From NCBI GenBank assembly GCA_017475185.1, contig JAFVGB010000006.1, positions 1 to 53,851 of the forward strand: 53,851 nt of DNA, given 5' to 3'. This stretch comes from Clostridia bacterium. GTDB lineage: Bacteria; Bacillota_A; Clostridia; TANB77; CAG-508. The position numbers and the translations under genes were made by a program. This document shows, in pieces, positions 1-9,357 of this stretch. How positions within the stretch are numbered: the first letter of the stretch is position 1; each line of letters opens with the position of its first letter. The notes under the pieces are model-generated. The model saw only the letters and a list, made by a program, of their open reading frames with translations, searched no databases and was not told where the DNA came from.

Positions 1-338
1 ATAAATTCTTCAATAGAATCTTTATATTTTTTAGCTACTTTCTTAACTTTTCCACCTTCAGCTAAGTATGTTTTGTCAGATGGATTTGTATCTATAGTAA
101 CTATAGCTTTTTTCCAGTCTGATGTTTTACCATAGTTTCTTCCAACTCTTCTTGTTTTTCCGCTAACGTTGATTGTGTTAACTTTTAAAACTTTAACATT
201 GAATAATTTTTCTACAGCCATAGCTATTTCTGGTTTTGTAGCTTTTTTGTTAACTTTGAAAGTGTATTTTCCTTCATTAATTCCATCATTACTTTTTTCA
301 GTAACTATTGGAGCGATTATGATATCTTCTGCCATCAT
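1..338 (-). CDS. rplW: 50S ribosomal protein L23 (3' end outside window)
   Basis: L23 is a primary 23S rRNA-binding protein at the peptide exit tunnel. The first 112 codons are visible, beginning [16 protein letters not shown], with the family features 'TEKS' near the N terminus and '[15 protein letters not shown]'. The reading frame runs off the left edge, probably only a few codons before its stop. The start ATG overlaps the rplD stop as TAATG (336-340), so the two are translationally coupled. A second in-frame ATG follows at once (335), and either could be used. This is the fourth gene of the S10 operon order rpsJ-rplC-rplD-rplW. Confidence 0.95.
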   Translation of the reverse strand, partial: MMAEDIIIAPIVTEKSNDGINEGKYTFKVNKKATKPEIAMAVEKLFNVKVLKVNTINVSGKTRRVGRNYGKTSDWKKAIVTIDTNPSDKTYLAEGGKVKKVAKKYKDSIEEF

Positions 339-961
339 TATGCATACACCTCCTCTAATTTTTTAACTGTGTCTAAAGTTAATACTAAGTTTTTGTATTT
401 TAATAAATCATAAACATTGATTGTGTTAACTTGTAATGTTTTAACATTTTCAATATTTCTTGCTGATTTTTGAACATTTTCGTTTTTGTCAGCTAATACG
501 ATTAATGTTTTTCCTTCAACTTTTAAGTTTGTTAAAGCATTAACCATTTGTTTTGTTTTGATTGAATCAAAGTTGAATGCGTCAACAACTGTTAATTCGT
601 TTTCTAATACTTTAGAACTTAATAAAGATTTAATAGCTAATCTTCTTTCTTTCTTATTAACTGTATATTTATATGAACGAGGTTTTGGACCTAAAGCGAT
701 ACCACCTTTAATCCATTGTGGAGCTCTGATACTTCCTTGTCTTGCTCTACCTGTTCCTTTTTGTCTCCATGGTTTTCTACCACCACCACGAACTTCTGCT
801 CTTGTTTTTGTGCTTTGAGTACCTTGTCTTTGGTTAGCTAAGAAGTTAACTAAAACACTGTGTACTACTGCTTCATTTGGTTCAATTCCAAATATTTCTT
901 CTTTCAAATCTACACTTGAAACTTTTTTACCTTCTACATTATATACGTCTATACTAGGCAT
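338..961 (-). CDS. rplD: 50S ribosomal protein L4
   Basis: L4 (207 aa, normal family length) binds 23S rRNA and lines the exit tunnel with its extended loop. The Arg/Lys/Gly-rich loop is visible at about residues 45-95 ([20 protein letters not shown]), the strongest family signature. The start ATG at 961 has an AGGAGG site 8 bases upstream. The stop overlaps the rplW start. In E. coli L4 also represses its own operon through the S10 leader. Whether L4 does so here is not known, but a long leader is present upstream of rpsJ. Confidence 0.98.
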   Translation of the reverse strand: MPSIDVYNVEGKKVSSVDLKEEIFGIEPNEAVVHSVLVNFLANQRQGTQSTKTRAEVRGGGRKPWRQKGTGRARQGSIRAPQWIKGGIALGPKPRSYKYTVNKKERRLAIKSLLSSKVLENELTVVDAFNFDSIKTKQMVNALTNLKVEGKTLIVLADKNENVQKSARNIENVKTLQVNTINVYDLLKYKNLVLTLDTVKKLEEVYA

Positions 962-978
962 TTCTTAATCCTCCTTCC

Positions 979-1605
979 TTATGCTTTTACACTTTTTCTT
1001 AATTTTAATATTGCACCTTTAGCTCCTGGTACACTACCTTTGATTAAGATAACATTTTTATCCATATCAACTTTTACAACATCTAAGTTTTGAATTGTAA
1101 CTGTTACTCTTCCCATATGTCCTGGTAATTTTTTACCTTTGAAAACTCTACCTGGAGTTGATGTTGGTCCCATTGAACCTGGTCTTCTGTGATACATTGA
1201 ACCATGTCCCATTGGTCCTCTTGATTGTCCGTGTCTTTTAATAACACCTTGGAAACCTTTACCTTTTGTTGTTCCTTGAACATCAATTTTGTCTCCTGCT
1301 TCAAAAGCGTCAGCTTTGATTTCTGAACCTACTGTTAAGTCTTCGAAATCTTCAACTCTGAATTCTCTTAAATGTTTTTTGTTAGCTAAACCAGCTTTTG
1401 CAAAATGTCCTCTTTCTGGTTTATTTAATTTAGATTCTTTTACATCTTCGAATCCTAATTGGATAGCGTTGTATCCGTCTGTTTCAACTGTTTTAACTTG
1501 TGCTACTACACAAGGACCAGCTTCGATTACTGTTACTGGAATAACTTTTCCTGTTTCATCAAATATTTGAGTCATTCCAACTTTCTTTCCTATAATTGTT
1601 TTCAT
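979..1605 (-). CDS. rplC: 50S ribosomal protein L3
   Basis: L3 (208 aa) is an early-assembly 23S rRNA-binding protein near the peptidyl transferase centre. It starts [20 protein letters not shown], a hallmark of the family, and carries the Gly/Arg-rich central extension ([28 protein letters not shown]) at about residues 112-150. The start at 1605 has GGAGGAATTTTAAAA upstream. It lies 17 bases before rplD. An unusually long 177-base gap separates it from rpsJ and contains a small hairpin. Confidence 0.98.
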   Translation of the reverse strand: MKTIIGKKVGMTQIFDETGKVIPVTVIEAGPCVVAQVKTVETDGYNAIQLGFEDVKESKLNKPERGHFAKAGLANKKHLREFRVEDFEDLTVGSEIKADAFEAGDKIDVQGTTKGKGFQGVIKRHGQSRGPMGHGSMYHRRPGSMGPTSTPGRVFKGKKLPGHMGRVTVTIQNLDVVKVDMDKNVILIKGSVPGAKGAILKLRKSVKA

Positions 1606-1629
1606 TTTTAAAATTCCTCCTAACTATTG

Positions 1630-1648
1630 GCTGATAATTTTTATCAGC
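1630..1648 (-). promoter_or_regulatory. Hairpin in the rpsJ-rplC intercistronic gap
   Basis: A perfect 8-bp inverted repeat GCTGATAA/TTATCAGC (1630-1637 and 1641-1648) with a 3-base loop sits about 24 bases before the rplC start, just upstream of its Shine-Dalgarno sequence. It has no U-tract, so it is not an intrinsic terminator. It could be an mRNA processing or stability element, but the function is a guess. Confidence 0.4.
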
Positions 1649-1782
1649 TTGGTTTTGACTTGCTTTCCTATTATATATGTAAGAAAACTTTTTCGAACTT
1701 TAAAGTTTAGTTCTAACTAATTAAAACTCTATTTCATTTTTTCTTTCGAGTTATAACTTTCTTTTATAATTCAAAAGAAAAA

Positions 1783-2115
1783 TTATAATTTGATTTCAAT
1801 ATCAACACCTGCAGGTAATTCTACTTTCATTAAAGTATCTACAGTTTTTTGTGTTGGGTAAAGAATGTCTATAACTCTTTTATGTGTTCTCATTTCGAAT
1901 TGTTCTCTTGAATCTTTGTGTTTGTGTGGAGAACGTAAAATTGTTATAATCTCCTTTTCTGTTGGTAGTGGAATAGGACCTGAAACTTTTGCTCCTGTTT
2001 TTTTAGCAGTATCTACTATTTTTTCAGCAGACTGTTCTAATACTACATGATCATAAGCTTTTAATCTTATTCTGATTTTTTCACTTGCTACCGCATTTCC
2101 TTTTACTGTTGCCAT
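1783..2115 (-). CDS. rpsJ: 30S ribosomal protein S10
   Basis: S10 (110 aa) is a 30S head protein and, as NusE, a partner of NusB in antitermination. The family core is plain: [22 protein letters not shown] near the N terminus, then [22 protein letters not shown] and [15 protein letters not shown]. The N terminus is about 8 residues longer than the shortest S10 proteins ([15 protein letters not shown]). The start ATG at 2115 has GGAGGGAAAATTAC in front. It is the first gene of the S10 operon and follows a leader of about 370 bases and a strong promoter. Confidence 0.98.
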   Translation of the reverse strand: MATVKGNAVASEKIRIRLKAYDHVVLEQSAEKIVDTAKKTGAKVSGPIPLPTEKEIITILRSPHKHKDSREQFEMRTHKRVIDILYPTQKTVDTLMKVELPAGVDIEIKL

Positions 2116-2487
2116 GTAATTTTCCCTCCTTAAAATATTTTTATTTTGGTCGGAAGTTATAAACGCACCCTGGTGTTTTGTAAAACTCTAATATTTAAAC
2201 CCAAGTTTTTGCATGATATTCTTGGGATAAGTGCATGACTTTCTGACAATAAAAATATGCTTTTAATTGTTATATGTAGCTTTATAATTTTTGATTGATT
2301 ATTTAATTAATCTCTCTAATTACACTGCTTCATATATCTTAAAGCATTTTTTATCTTTCGAAGTCTAAATATTTTAAATAACTTACCGCCTTGGTCTAAG
2401 CCACGACATACTCCATAAGAGTTCCCTCCATCCCTGCTATTTCAAAGGATGTAGCCACATCTTACTTCATCGCTAATCTTACATGCC
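2116..2487 (-). ncRNA. Candidate structured leader RNA of the S10 operon
   Basis: The 503-base gap between rpsJ and the next gene contains no credible gene but is not empty. From the predicted start near 2487 the transcript opens with GGGGCATG and is clearly GC-richer than its surroundings over about 2380-2487. Visible short stems (RNA sense) are GATGT-GGCT-ACATC, ACTC-TTATG-GAGT, CTTA..TAAG, TGCTTT..GAAGCA and CCCAAG..CTTGGG. The 5' GCATG can pair with CATGC near 2230, which would close a large domain. It may be an r-protein autoregulatory leader (L4 or another), or a stand-alone RNA such as a raiA-type element that reads through. No terminator with a U-tract was seen before rpsJ. The assignment is inference; only the promoter and stems are seen. 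Confidence 0.5.
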
Positions 2488-2492
2488 CCACT

Positions 2493-2521
2493 ATTATATA
2501 ACAGTTTTTAAGCTAAGTCAA
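2493..2521 (-). promoter_or_regulatory. Sigma-A promoter of the S10 operon
   Basis: On the minus strand the -35 is TTGACT (2516-2521), the spacer 17 bases and the -10 a perfect TATAAT (2493-2498). Transcription is predicted to begin at about 2487, giving a leader of about 370 bases before rpsJ. Confidence 0.85.
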
Positions 2522-2573
2522 CATGTTTATTAAATTTTTTTTGTTTTTTTAATAAAAAAATACTGCTTTTTTC

Positions 2574-2610
2574 AAAAAAATCACCAAAACATTTTTTTAA
2601 CTTTGGTGAT
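2574..2610 (-). terminator. Intrinsic terminator after the cyclophilin gene
   Basis: Stem ATCACCAAA/TTTGGTGAT (2580-2588 and 2602-2610), followed in the minus direction by seven T. It closes the transcript of the gene ending at 2619. The plus-strand side also has a T-run, so it could work both ways. Confidence 0.85.
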
Positions 2611-2618
2611 TTTTTATT

Positions 2619-3416
2619 TTACTCATTTGTAATTGTATTTTCAGCACTTCCTCCGAAATATTGGCTGTAAATTTGGTTAACTTTTTCCATATTTTCTTCA
2701 TAATTTACAACTTCTGGTGTTCCATAATCTATACCAAAAGTATCTACTGTAATAGATTTAATTGTTATTTTATTTTTTTCTTCACTTTCATTATTTGATT
2801 CTTCTGTGTTTTCTGTTGTATTATCTTCAGAAGTCTTTTCTTCTTCAACTCTTGATTCAGCAATTTTTTCTAATATGTCCATTCCTTCTTTTACTTTTCC
2901 AAATGCTGCATAATATCCATTATAATTTGGTATATCTTCTGTTAATATAGCGAAATTGCAATTTGCTGAATTATAACCTTCTTCAGCATATCCAAAATAA
3001 CTATAATCATTTCTTTCCATTGTAATAACACCTTTTTGGTGTTTTAATAAATTTTCAAATCCATTTCTTATAAAATCACCTTTTATTCCATATACATAGT
3101 CTGTTTGTGGATTCTCAGTAATATTAGATAATTTTGCCAATTGCATTGACTCATCGCCCATGATTCTATTAGATTCAATTGACATTTTAAAATTTGTATA
3201 ATATCCATTATTTGCTAATTTAATAAAATTTGCTACTGCATTTGGTGCAGATTGTGGATCTAGTTCTATTTTTATCGGACTATCATACCCTTCTATTTCT
3301 ATTGTAGCAATAGGATTTTGCTTTTTATATGTTTTTCCTTTTATTAAAAAGATTCCTACTAAAACTATTGCAACTGCAACTACAGCTATTCCTATTTTCA
3401 ATAATACATTTTTCAT
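2619..3416 (-). CDS. Membrane-anchored cyclophilin-type peptidyl-prolyl isomerase
   Basis: A 265-aa protein with one N-terminal membrane helix (about residues 6-25), then a cyclophilin domain (about 35-190). Recognisable family blocks are 'IKIELDPQSAPNAVANFIKLANNGYY', 'KGVITMERNDY', 'SANCNFAILTED' and 'YAAFGKVKEGMDILEKIA'. The usual FHR and FIQGGD core is altered to FKMSIESNRIMGDE, so the catalytic Arg is displaced or lost and activity is uncertain. An acidic Glu/Asn-rich insert follows at about 193-215. It is probably an extracytoplasmic folding factor. It is monocistronic, with a good terminator downstream and a Shine-Dalgarno GGAGGAATTCAA before the start. Confidence 0.85.
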   Translation of the reverse strand: MKNVLLKIGIAVVAVAIVLVGIFLIKGKTYKKQNPIATIEIEGYDSPIKIELDPQSAPNAVANFIKLANNGYYTNFKMSIESNRIMGDESMQLAKLSNITENPQTDYVYGIKGDFIRNGFENLLKHQKGVITMERNDYSYFGYAEEGYNSANCNFAILTEDIPNYNGYYAAFGKVKEGMDILEKIAESRVEEEKTSEDNTTENTEESNNESEEKNKITIKSITVDTFGIDYGTPEVVNYEENMEKVNQIYSQYFGGSAENTITNE

Positions 3417-3536
3417 TTGAATTCCTCCATAACATTTTTATTAATCACGAATTTATTATAAACTTAATTTATTAAAAATTACAATACTTTTCTTAAAAAA
3501 TTTAAAACTTATTATATTGTACTGATACTATGATTC

Positions 3537-4616
3537 TTATAACATTAAATTGTCAAAAATAAATTGTTCTTGCATCCTTTTCAATGCTTGTTTAATTGTT
3601 CTTGCTCGAATTTCACCAATTCCTTCAACTTCATCCAATGCAGGAATATCAGCAGTAAGAATGTGTTGAAAAGATTTAAACGATTTAACTAAATTTTCTA
3701 CAATATTACTTGGAACTCTTGGAATTTTGTTTAATACTCTATATCCTTTCGTAAATACTCCAACCTCATCATAATTATCAAAATCTTCATAACCAAGTAA
3801 TTTTGCTATTAATTGAGTTTTAGTTAATTCATCATGTGTAATTTGTCTTATTTCTTCCAATATTTTTTCTGGTGTTGTCTTTTTATTTGGAACCATATAA
3901 TCTTTTATAATCAATAATTCCTCTAACTCTAAATCTCCAATCAATTCATCTAATTGAAGCTGTAGCAATCTACCTTCTTCACCTAATTCACATATTGCTT
4001 TTTTTACTTCTTCAGCAACCTTCATTACCATTTCAGCTCTTTGTAATGCAATTATAACATTTTCTAAAGTTACAATATCATTAAATTCATATTCATTTAA
4101 TATATTCAATTTATTATCAAAAACTTTTTTATATTTTTCAACTGTTTGTAATGCTTGATTTGCCTTTGTGATAACTTTTGATGTATCTTCTAATACATAT
4201 CTAAAATCACCTTTGAAAAGAGTTATTATATTTCTTCTTTGTGATACGCTTATTACTAATTCTCCAGTTTGCTTTGCAGTTCTTTCAGCTGTTCTATGAC
4301 GTGTACCTGTCTCACTTGTTGGTATTTCTGAAGATGGTATTAACTGAGTATTAGCTCTTAATATCTTTTTTAAATCTCCACTTAAAACAATTGCACCATC
4401 CATTTTTGCAAGTTCATATAGTTTTGCTGGCGTATATTCAACATCTATACTAAAACCTCCATCAACAATATCTAGTACCTCTTTTTTATCTCCAATTACA
4501 ATTAACGCTCCTGTTTTAGCCTTTAAAATATTTTCTAGTCCCTCACGTATTTGTGTTCCTGGTGCTATTAGTTTTAATATTTCTAGCATTTCATTATCGT
4601 CTTTTAGCAGAGCCAT
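3537..4616 (-). CDS. disA: DNA integrity scanning protein, diadenylate cyclase
   Basis: DisA (359 aa, normal length) makes c-di-AMP from two ATP and reports on DNA branch structures. The DAC domain occupies about residues 10-145, with the catalytic DGA motif at 73-75 and the RHR motif at 106-108 (GTRHRTAER). A linker helix region and a C-terminal HhH DNA-binding domain follow (about 300-350, 'LDEVEGIGEIRARTIKQAL'). It lies 26 bases downstream of radA, the conserved Firmicutes pairing in which RadA modulates DisA. The start is supported by a GGAGG site (minus strand) just upstream. Confidence 0.97.
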   Translation of the reverse strand: MALLKDDNEMLEILKLIAPGTQIREGLENILKAKTGALIVIGDKKEVLDIVDGGFSIDVEYTPAKLYELAKMDGAIVLSGDLKKILRANTQLIPSSEIPTSETGTRHRTAERTAKQTGELVISVSQRRNIITLFKGDFRYVLEDTSKVITKANQALQTVEKYKKVFDNKLNILNEYEFNDIVTLENVIIALQRAEMVMKVAEEVKKAICELGEEGRLLQLQLDELIGDLELEELLIIKDYMVPNKKTTPEKILEEIRQITHDELTKTQLIAKLLGYEDFDNYDEVGVFTKGYRVLNKIPRVPSNIVENLVKSFKSFQHILTADIPALDEVEGIGEIRARTIKQALKRMQEQFIFDNLML

Positions 4617-4642
4617 TTTTTACCTCCAAACTTTTAAAGCAT

Positions 4643-6013
4643 CTAACGCATTCCAACAGCTTTTAATGCTTCATTTATATTCTTAACACCTATTATATCC
4701 ATTTTATAGCTTTCTTTCAACTGTTTTTTATTAGATTCTGGAATAATACACGTCTTAAATCCCAATTTTTCTGCTTCTTTCAACCTTTTTTCTATTAAAT
4801 TGACAGTACGTACCTCTCCAGTTAAACCTACCTCGCCTATAATTACGATATCTTTTGCAACACTTAAATTTTTGAAGCTGGATGCAACAGCAATAATAAC
4901 TCCTAAATCAACTGCTGGTTCATTTATTTTCATTCCACTTACAACATTTATGTATGCATCTTGATTTCCAAGGTTAAATCCTGCTTTCTTTTCTAAAACA
5001 GCCATTAATAATGTTAGTCTATTATAATCAATACCATTAGCATTTCTTCTTGGCATACCGAAAATACTCGGAGTCGTTAATGCTTGTAGTTCTATTAATA
5101 AAGGTCTTGTACCTTCCATACTAGCTATTATAACAGAACCTGCTGGATTATCTTCTCTTTCAGAAATTAAAACAGCAGATGGATTTGTAATTTCTACCAA
5201 CCCCTCATTTGCCATTTCAAACATTCCAACTTCATTAGTTGAACCAAATCTATTTTTTACACCTCTTAATATTCTATATGAAAAATATCTTTCTCCTTCT
5301 AAATATAAAACTGTATCTACCATATGTTCTAAAACTCTAGGACCTGCAATATTTCCTTCTTTTGTTACATGTCCAATTATAATAGTTGTAATACCATTTG
5401 TTTTACACAATTTCATAATTCGTGCAGTAATCTCCCTAACTTGACTCACTGTTCCTGGAGCAGATGTTATTTCATCTGAATACATAGTTTGAATTGAATC
5501 TATTATAACAAGTTTTGGATTCATATCTAGTATTGAAGTTTGAATTATATCCATATCTGTTTCACCTAAAAACATTAAATCTTGATTATTTATTCCTAAC
5601 CTATCTGCTCTTATTTTAATTTGTTCTGCTGACTCTTCCCCTGAAACATATAATACTTTTCCATCTCCTTTTACTTTATCACAAATCTGTAAAATTAAAG
5701 TTGATTTACCAATTCCAGGTTCTCCTCCCAAAAGAACAAGAGATCCATTAACTAATCCTCCTCCAAGAACTCTGTCCAATTCATCAAATCCAGTTGAAAC
5801 TCTAACGTCTTCTTTACCAACTACTTCATTTAATTTTAGTGGCTTACAACTCTTTTTTTCTATTCCAGTTCCACCTAATTTATCATTAGCTTTATTTATT
5901 TTTTCTTCGTAAAAAGAATTCCATTCGTTACATCCAGGGCATTTACCAAGCCATTTACTAGATTCATATCCACAATTACTGCACACAAATACTGTTTTTA
6001 TTTTTGTAGCCAT
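4643..6013 (-). CDS. radA: DNA repair protein RadA (Sms)
   Basis: RadA (456 aa) is a RecA-like, hexameric branch-migration ATPase. Seen in order: a zinc finger Cys11/Cys14/Cys25/Cys28, a Walker A motif GEPGIGKST at 97-105, the RadA-specific KNRFG motif near 255, and a C-terminal Lon-protease-like domain (about 285-450, with 'VSGMKINEPAVDLGVIIAVAS'). All key residues are intact. It is the first gene of a radA-disA unit. Its start has an AGGAGG site. Confidence 0.97.
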   Translation of the reverse strand: MATKIKTVFVCSNCGYESSKWLGKCPGCNEWNSFYEEKINKANDKLGGTGIEKKSCKPLKLNEVVGKEDVRVSTGFDELDRVLGGGLVNGSLVLLGGEPGIGKSTLILQICDKVKGDGKVLYVSGEESAEQIKIRADRLGINNQDLMFLGETDMDIIQTSILDMNPKLVIIDSIQTMYSDEITSAPGTVSQVREITARIMKLCKTNGITTIIIGHVTKEGNIAGPRVLEHMVDTVLYLEGERYFSYRILRGVKNRFGSTNEVGMFEMANEGLVEITNPSAVLISEREDNPAGSVIIASMEGTRPLLIELQALTTPSIFGMPRRNANGIDYNRLTLLMAVLEKKAGFNLGNQDAYINVVSGMKINEPAVDLGVIIAVASSFKNLSVAKDIVIIGEVGLTGEVRTVNLIEKRLKEAEKLGFKTCIIPESNKKQLKESYKMDIIGVKNINEALKAVGMR

Positions 6014-6046
6014 AAAAAACCTCCTGCTTTTTTATTGAAATCAGGT

Positions 6047-6081
6047 ACGCGTCCCTGTTTTATCAAGGACGCGTTTTTTTT
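6047..6081 (+). repeat. GC-rich palindrome between the RNase gene and radA
   Basis: Stem ACGCGTCC/GGACGCGT (6047-6054 and 6067-6074) with a T-run on the plus-strand side (6074-6081). Both flanking genes run on the minus strand, where no T-run follows, so it does not look like their terminator. Its GGACGCG/CGTCCC content resembles the other dispersed GGGACG palindromes of this window. Confidence 0.5.
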
Positions 6082-6087
6082 CTTAAA

Positions 6088-7734
6088 CTAGCCTTCAACA
6101 ATTCTAACAATTTGTCTTTCTAGTTCTTTTATTCTTTCGTTTAGATTATTAATTTCAACATCATTAGTTTCATTAGATTGTAAGTCTTCTTTTACAATTG
6201 ATTCCATATCTTCTAATTCTTCTTTTAATGTTTGCATTCTGTCTAGAACTTGTAATCTTAAATATTTTTGATCATGATTTTTTTCTATGCAATCTACCAT
6301 TTTTATTGTATCATTTAAATCATATTTTTCTCCAAATCCTGGTATTGTTACAGGAATATTTGTTGTTTCAATTATTTTTTGTTTTAAAACTTTTTGTCCT
6401 TCAGGTTCACCGTGAACTAGGAAGATATGTTCTGGTTTCTTTACAAATGAATAAACAAAATTTAATAATCCTTCTTGATCTGCATGTCCAGAATATCCTT
6501 CTATATATTCTATTCTTGCATTAACAGATATATCTTCTCCAAATATTTTTACTGTTTTTGCACCATCTACAATTTTTCTTCCTAATGTTCCTGGTGCTTG
6601 GTATCCAACAAATAAAATTGTATTTTTAGGATTCCAAATATTATGTTTTAAGTGGTGTTTGATTCTTCCTACTTCACACATTCCACTTGCTGAAATGATA
6701 ATAGCAGATTCATCATTTTCATTTAATTCTTTTGATTCTTGTGCTGTTCTTGTAAATTGTAATCCTGGGAATTCTAAAGGATTATCTCCACTTTTAATTA
6801 ATTTTTGAGTGTTCTCATCAAATAATTCCATGTTTTCCTTAAATACTTCTGTTGCAGAAATTGCAAGAGGACTATCCACATATACTGGTGTATGCATTAA
6901 GATTTCATATTTGCGTAAGAAATCTCTATCATGTTTGTTTTCTTTTAAATTATTTAGTTCATATAAAATTTCTTGAGTTCTTCCAACTGCAAAAGATGGA
7001 ATTACAACAGTTCCTCCATTTCTTACTGTTTCTGATACAATATCAACAAACATTTCTGCTTTATCATCATTTCTCATATGATGTCTATCTCCATATGTTG
7101 ATTCCATAACAAGATAATCTGCATCTTCAATCATTGTTGGTTCAGATAATAAAGGAATGTCATTATTTCCTAAATCACCAGTAAATACTATCTTTTTATT
7201 TTCTCCATTTTCTTTTATCCATATTTCTATTATCGCAGAGCCTAGCATATGTCCTGCATCATTATATCTTACATGAATATCATCATCAATCTCTATTAAT
7301 TGATCATAATTTACTGGTTCAAATAACTCTAAAGACATTAACGCAGTTTGTACGTCATATATAGGTTCTTTTATTTGCTCACCTTTTCTTAATCTTTTTC
7401 TATTTTTCCATTCAGTTTCCATTTCTTGTATATGTCCACTATCTGGTAGCATTATTGCACATAAATCACATGTGGCTTTAGTTGCATATATTCTACCTCT
7501 ATATCCATCTTTATACAATTTTGGAATTCTTCCAGAATGATCGATATGTGCATGTGTTAAAAGCATAAAATCTATTTCATTTACATCAAATTTAAAATCT
7601 TCTTCATTTTCCATTTCCTCTGTTGCTTGTCCTTGAAACAAACCACAATCCACTAAAAATTTTTTTCCTGCACCCTCTACTAAAAAATTTGAACCTGTAA
7701 CTGTTTTTGTAGCTCCAAGAAAAGTAATATTCAT
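6088..7734 (-). CDS. Metallo-beta-lactamase fold / beta-CASP RNase family protein
   Basis: A 548-aa protein of the YSH1/CPSF73-like branch of metallo-beta-lactamases, which cut or trim RNA. Seen: the zinc-binding motif HAHIDHSG (about residues 60-67), 'GDLG' (about 187), a beta-CASP middle domain ('GGTVVIPSFAVGRTQEILYEL', 'DSPLAISATEVF'), 'SASGMCEVGRIKHHL', 'SGHADQEGL', and 'FLVHGEPEG' near 440. A C-terminal charged helix extension (about 490-548) goes beyond the usual length. It is not RNase J, which is of another subfamily. The gene 3 bases upstream (7738-9309) is probably co-transcribed with it. Confidence 0.88.
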   Translation of the reverse strand: MNITFLGATKTVTGSNFLVEGAGKKFLVDCGLFQGQATEEMENEEDFKFDVNEIDFMLLTHAHIDHSGRIPKLYKDGYRGRIYATKATCDLCAIMLPDSGHIQEMETEWKNRKRLRKGEQIKEPIYDVQTALMSLELFEPVNYDQLIEIDDDIHVRYNDAGHMLGSAIIEIWIKENGENKKIVFTGDLGNNDIPLLSEPTMIEDADYLVMESTYGDRHHMRNDDKAEMFVDIVSETVRNGGTVVIPSFAVGRTQEILYELNNLKENKHDRDFLRKYEILMHTPVYVDSPLAISATEVFKENMELFDENTQKLIKSGDNPLEFPGLQFTRTAQESKELNENDESAIIISASGMCEVGRIKHHLKHNIWNPKNTILFVGYQAPGTLGRKIVDGAKTVKIFGEDISVNARIEYIEGYSGHADQEGLLNFVYSFVKKPEHIFLVHGEPEGQKVLKQKIIETTNIPVTIPGFGEKYDLNDTIKMVDCIEKNHDQKYLRLQVLDRMQTLKEELEDMESIVKEDLQSNETNDVEINNLNERIKELERQIVRIVEG

Positions 7735-7737
7735 ATA

Positions 7738-9309
7738 CTAGCCTCCTATTTTAAATAATTTTATTTTTCTATCTTTTCTACTTGATATTTCTTCATCAAA
7801 TGGTATTTCGTAAGTATTTTTATAATCTAATATTTTTGTATCATAATATTCTACTTCAACCATATTTTTCTGTAGAAAACTTAATTTTAATACCAAAGTT
7901 TCTAACTCTATTATTTTAGTTGTAAACACATATTTTAAAATTTGATAATTCAATTTATTTGATTTAAATCCTGTATCTATAACTTTATTTTCTATCATTA
8001 ATTCAACTAATTTTTTGCAAACATCTTCATATGCTTTTTTTATTTGTTCCTGGTTGATAACAGTTTTATCTTTTTTTATTAAAATGTTTGCATAATACCT
8101 TAATTCTTTAACAAAATTAAAAGCATCCTTTTTTTGCATAACATTACTTATTAAAATACTAAAACATTCTAATACTTCTTTTTGCAATATTATTAATTTG
8201 CTTTGTGTATTTATTTTCTTTTCTTCTTCTTTTACAGTATTGTAATATGCTATTATTGTTTGATACTCATCTTGTTCTGATGCATATTTTTTAGTATTTA
8301 AAGATTTGTTATTTTCTTTTATTTTTTTCAAAAGTTTTTCTTTTTCTTTTTCTTTTGCTTCAACATAATCACTTAATCCTAAATATTCATTTTTACTATT
8401 TTTTATATCCTTTATATATTCTTCTCTAAGTAATTCAATGTTTTCAAACATTTGATCAATCTTTTTTATCTGTCTACTAATACTAGAACTGCTTTTATAT
8501 TTGTCTTCAGCATATTCTTTTCTATTAGTAAGCATCTTTATTTTACTACTTAAACTTTTTTTATATTTTACGCATTTATCATGATTATCTGTTGATGCAT
8601 TATTATATAAAATAACACACATTTCAATAATATCTTCTACAAATTTTTCTCCTTGTTTACCATAACCAGCTTCAACTATTTCATTATGCATAATATCAAC
8701 TATATTACTTTTTCCTATGAAAGAATTTAGTTGCTTATAGCCATATATCATTAATAAATTCTGGTAAATTATATTGTAATTTATATTTTCCGCTTTATCA
8801 ATTTGAACATTCCATGACCAACCATTAAAATCTCTGATTGGTTCTGTTGCATTTATTGCTCTTCCTTTACTAAGTACAAAATTTACACATACATTTGTAA
8901 AATCATCTAATAAAAATTTTTCATTGTCAAAATCTTTTTCTCTTAATTCATTTATTGCATAAAATAATATATATTCATTTGGGATACATTGAATTGCACC
9001 ACTTTTTCTATCAATAATGAATTTTGAGTTTCCTTTAAATTCTTGTGGTTGTACTATACTTATCTTTTTACATTTAGTTTGGATTAGCTTTATAAAATTT
9101 TCAAGACATTTGTTTTTTTGCTCACATTCATTCTTAACAGACATATAATCTTTATAGAAATTGTCTAGCTTGTAAAACACACTAAGGAGAAGGCTTTTGG
9201 CCTCCTCATCAAACTGCTTATTTTCAAGAACTAATTCTAGCTCATTTCTATAATCTTTCATGTAATCCTTCATATTCAATTTTGATAATAAAGTTTTCTT
9301 TTCTTCCAA
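7738..9309 (-). CDS. Unknown coiled-coil protein
   Basis: A 523-aa protein I do not recognise. It has no signal peptide or membrane segment. The N-terminal third is mixed and includes 'FKGNSKFIIDRKSGAIQCIP' and 'FNGWSWNVQIDKAENIN'. Residues about 230-400 are highly charged and predicted coiled coil (Lys/Glu/Asn rich), and the C-terminal part is helical and hydrophobic-rich. It lies 3 bases before the beta-CASP RNase gene and downstream of ftsK, so it is likely in an operon with the RNase. Codon use is like its neighbours. A cytoplasmic structural or scaffold role is only a guess. Confidence 0.7.
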   Translation of the reverse strand: MEEKKTLLSKLNMKDYMKDYRNELELVLENKQFDEEAKSLLLSVFYKLDNFYKDYMSVKNECEQKNKCLENFIKLIQTKCKKISIVQPQEFKGNSKFIIDRKSGAIQCIPNEYILFYAINELREKDFDNEKFLLDDFTNVCVNFVLSKGRAINATEPIRDFNGWSWNVQIDKAENINYNIIYQNLLMIYGYKQLNSFIGKSNIVDIMHNEIVEAGYGKQGEKFVEDIIEMCVILYNNASTDNHDKCVKYKKSLSSKIKMLTNRKEYAEDKYKSSSSISRQIKKIDQMFENIELLREEYIKDIKNSKNEYLGLSDYVEAKEKEKEKLLKKIKENNKSLNTKKYASEQDEYQTIIAYYNTVKEEEKKINTQSKLIILQKEVLECFSILISNVMQKKDAFNFVKELRYYANILIKKDKTVINQEQIKKAYEDVCKKLVELMIENKVIDTGFKSNKLNYQILKYVFTTKIIELETLVLKLSFLQKNMVEVEYYDTKILDYKNTYEIPFDEEISSRKDRKIKLFKIGG

Positions 9310-9357
9310 TCTAAAAATCTCCTTTTATTAACATTTGTAGACATGACTAAAATGTTT

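Noticed and set aside
486..818. Long plus-strand reading frame opposite rplD, and similar ones opposite rplC, ftsK and mutL
   Set aside because: They have no ribosome binding site, mirror the codon bias of real genes on the other strand, and code for no recognisable protein.
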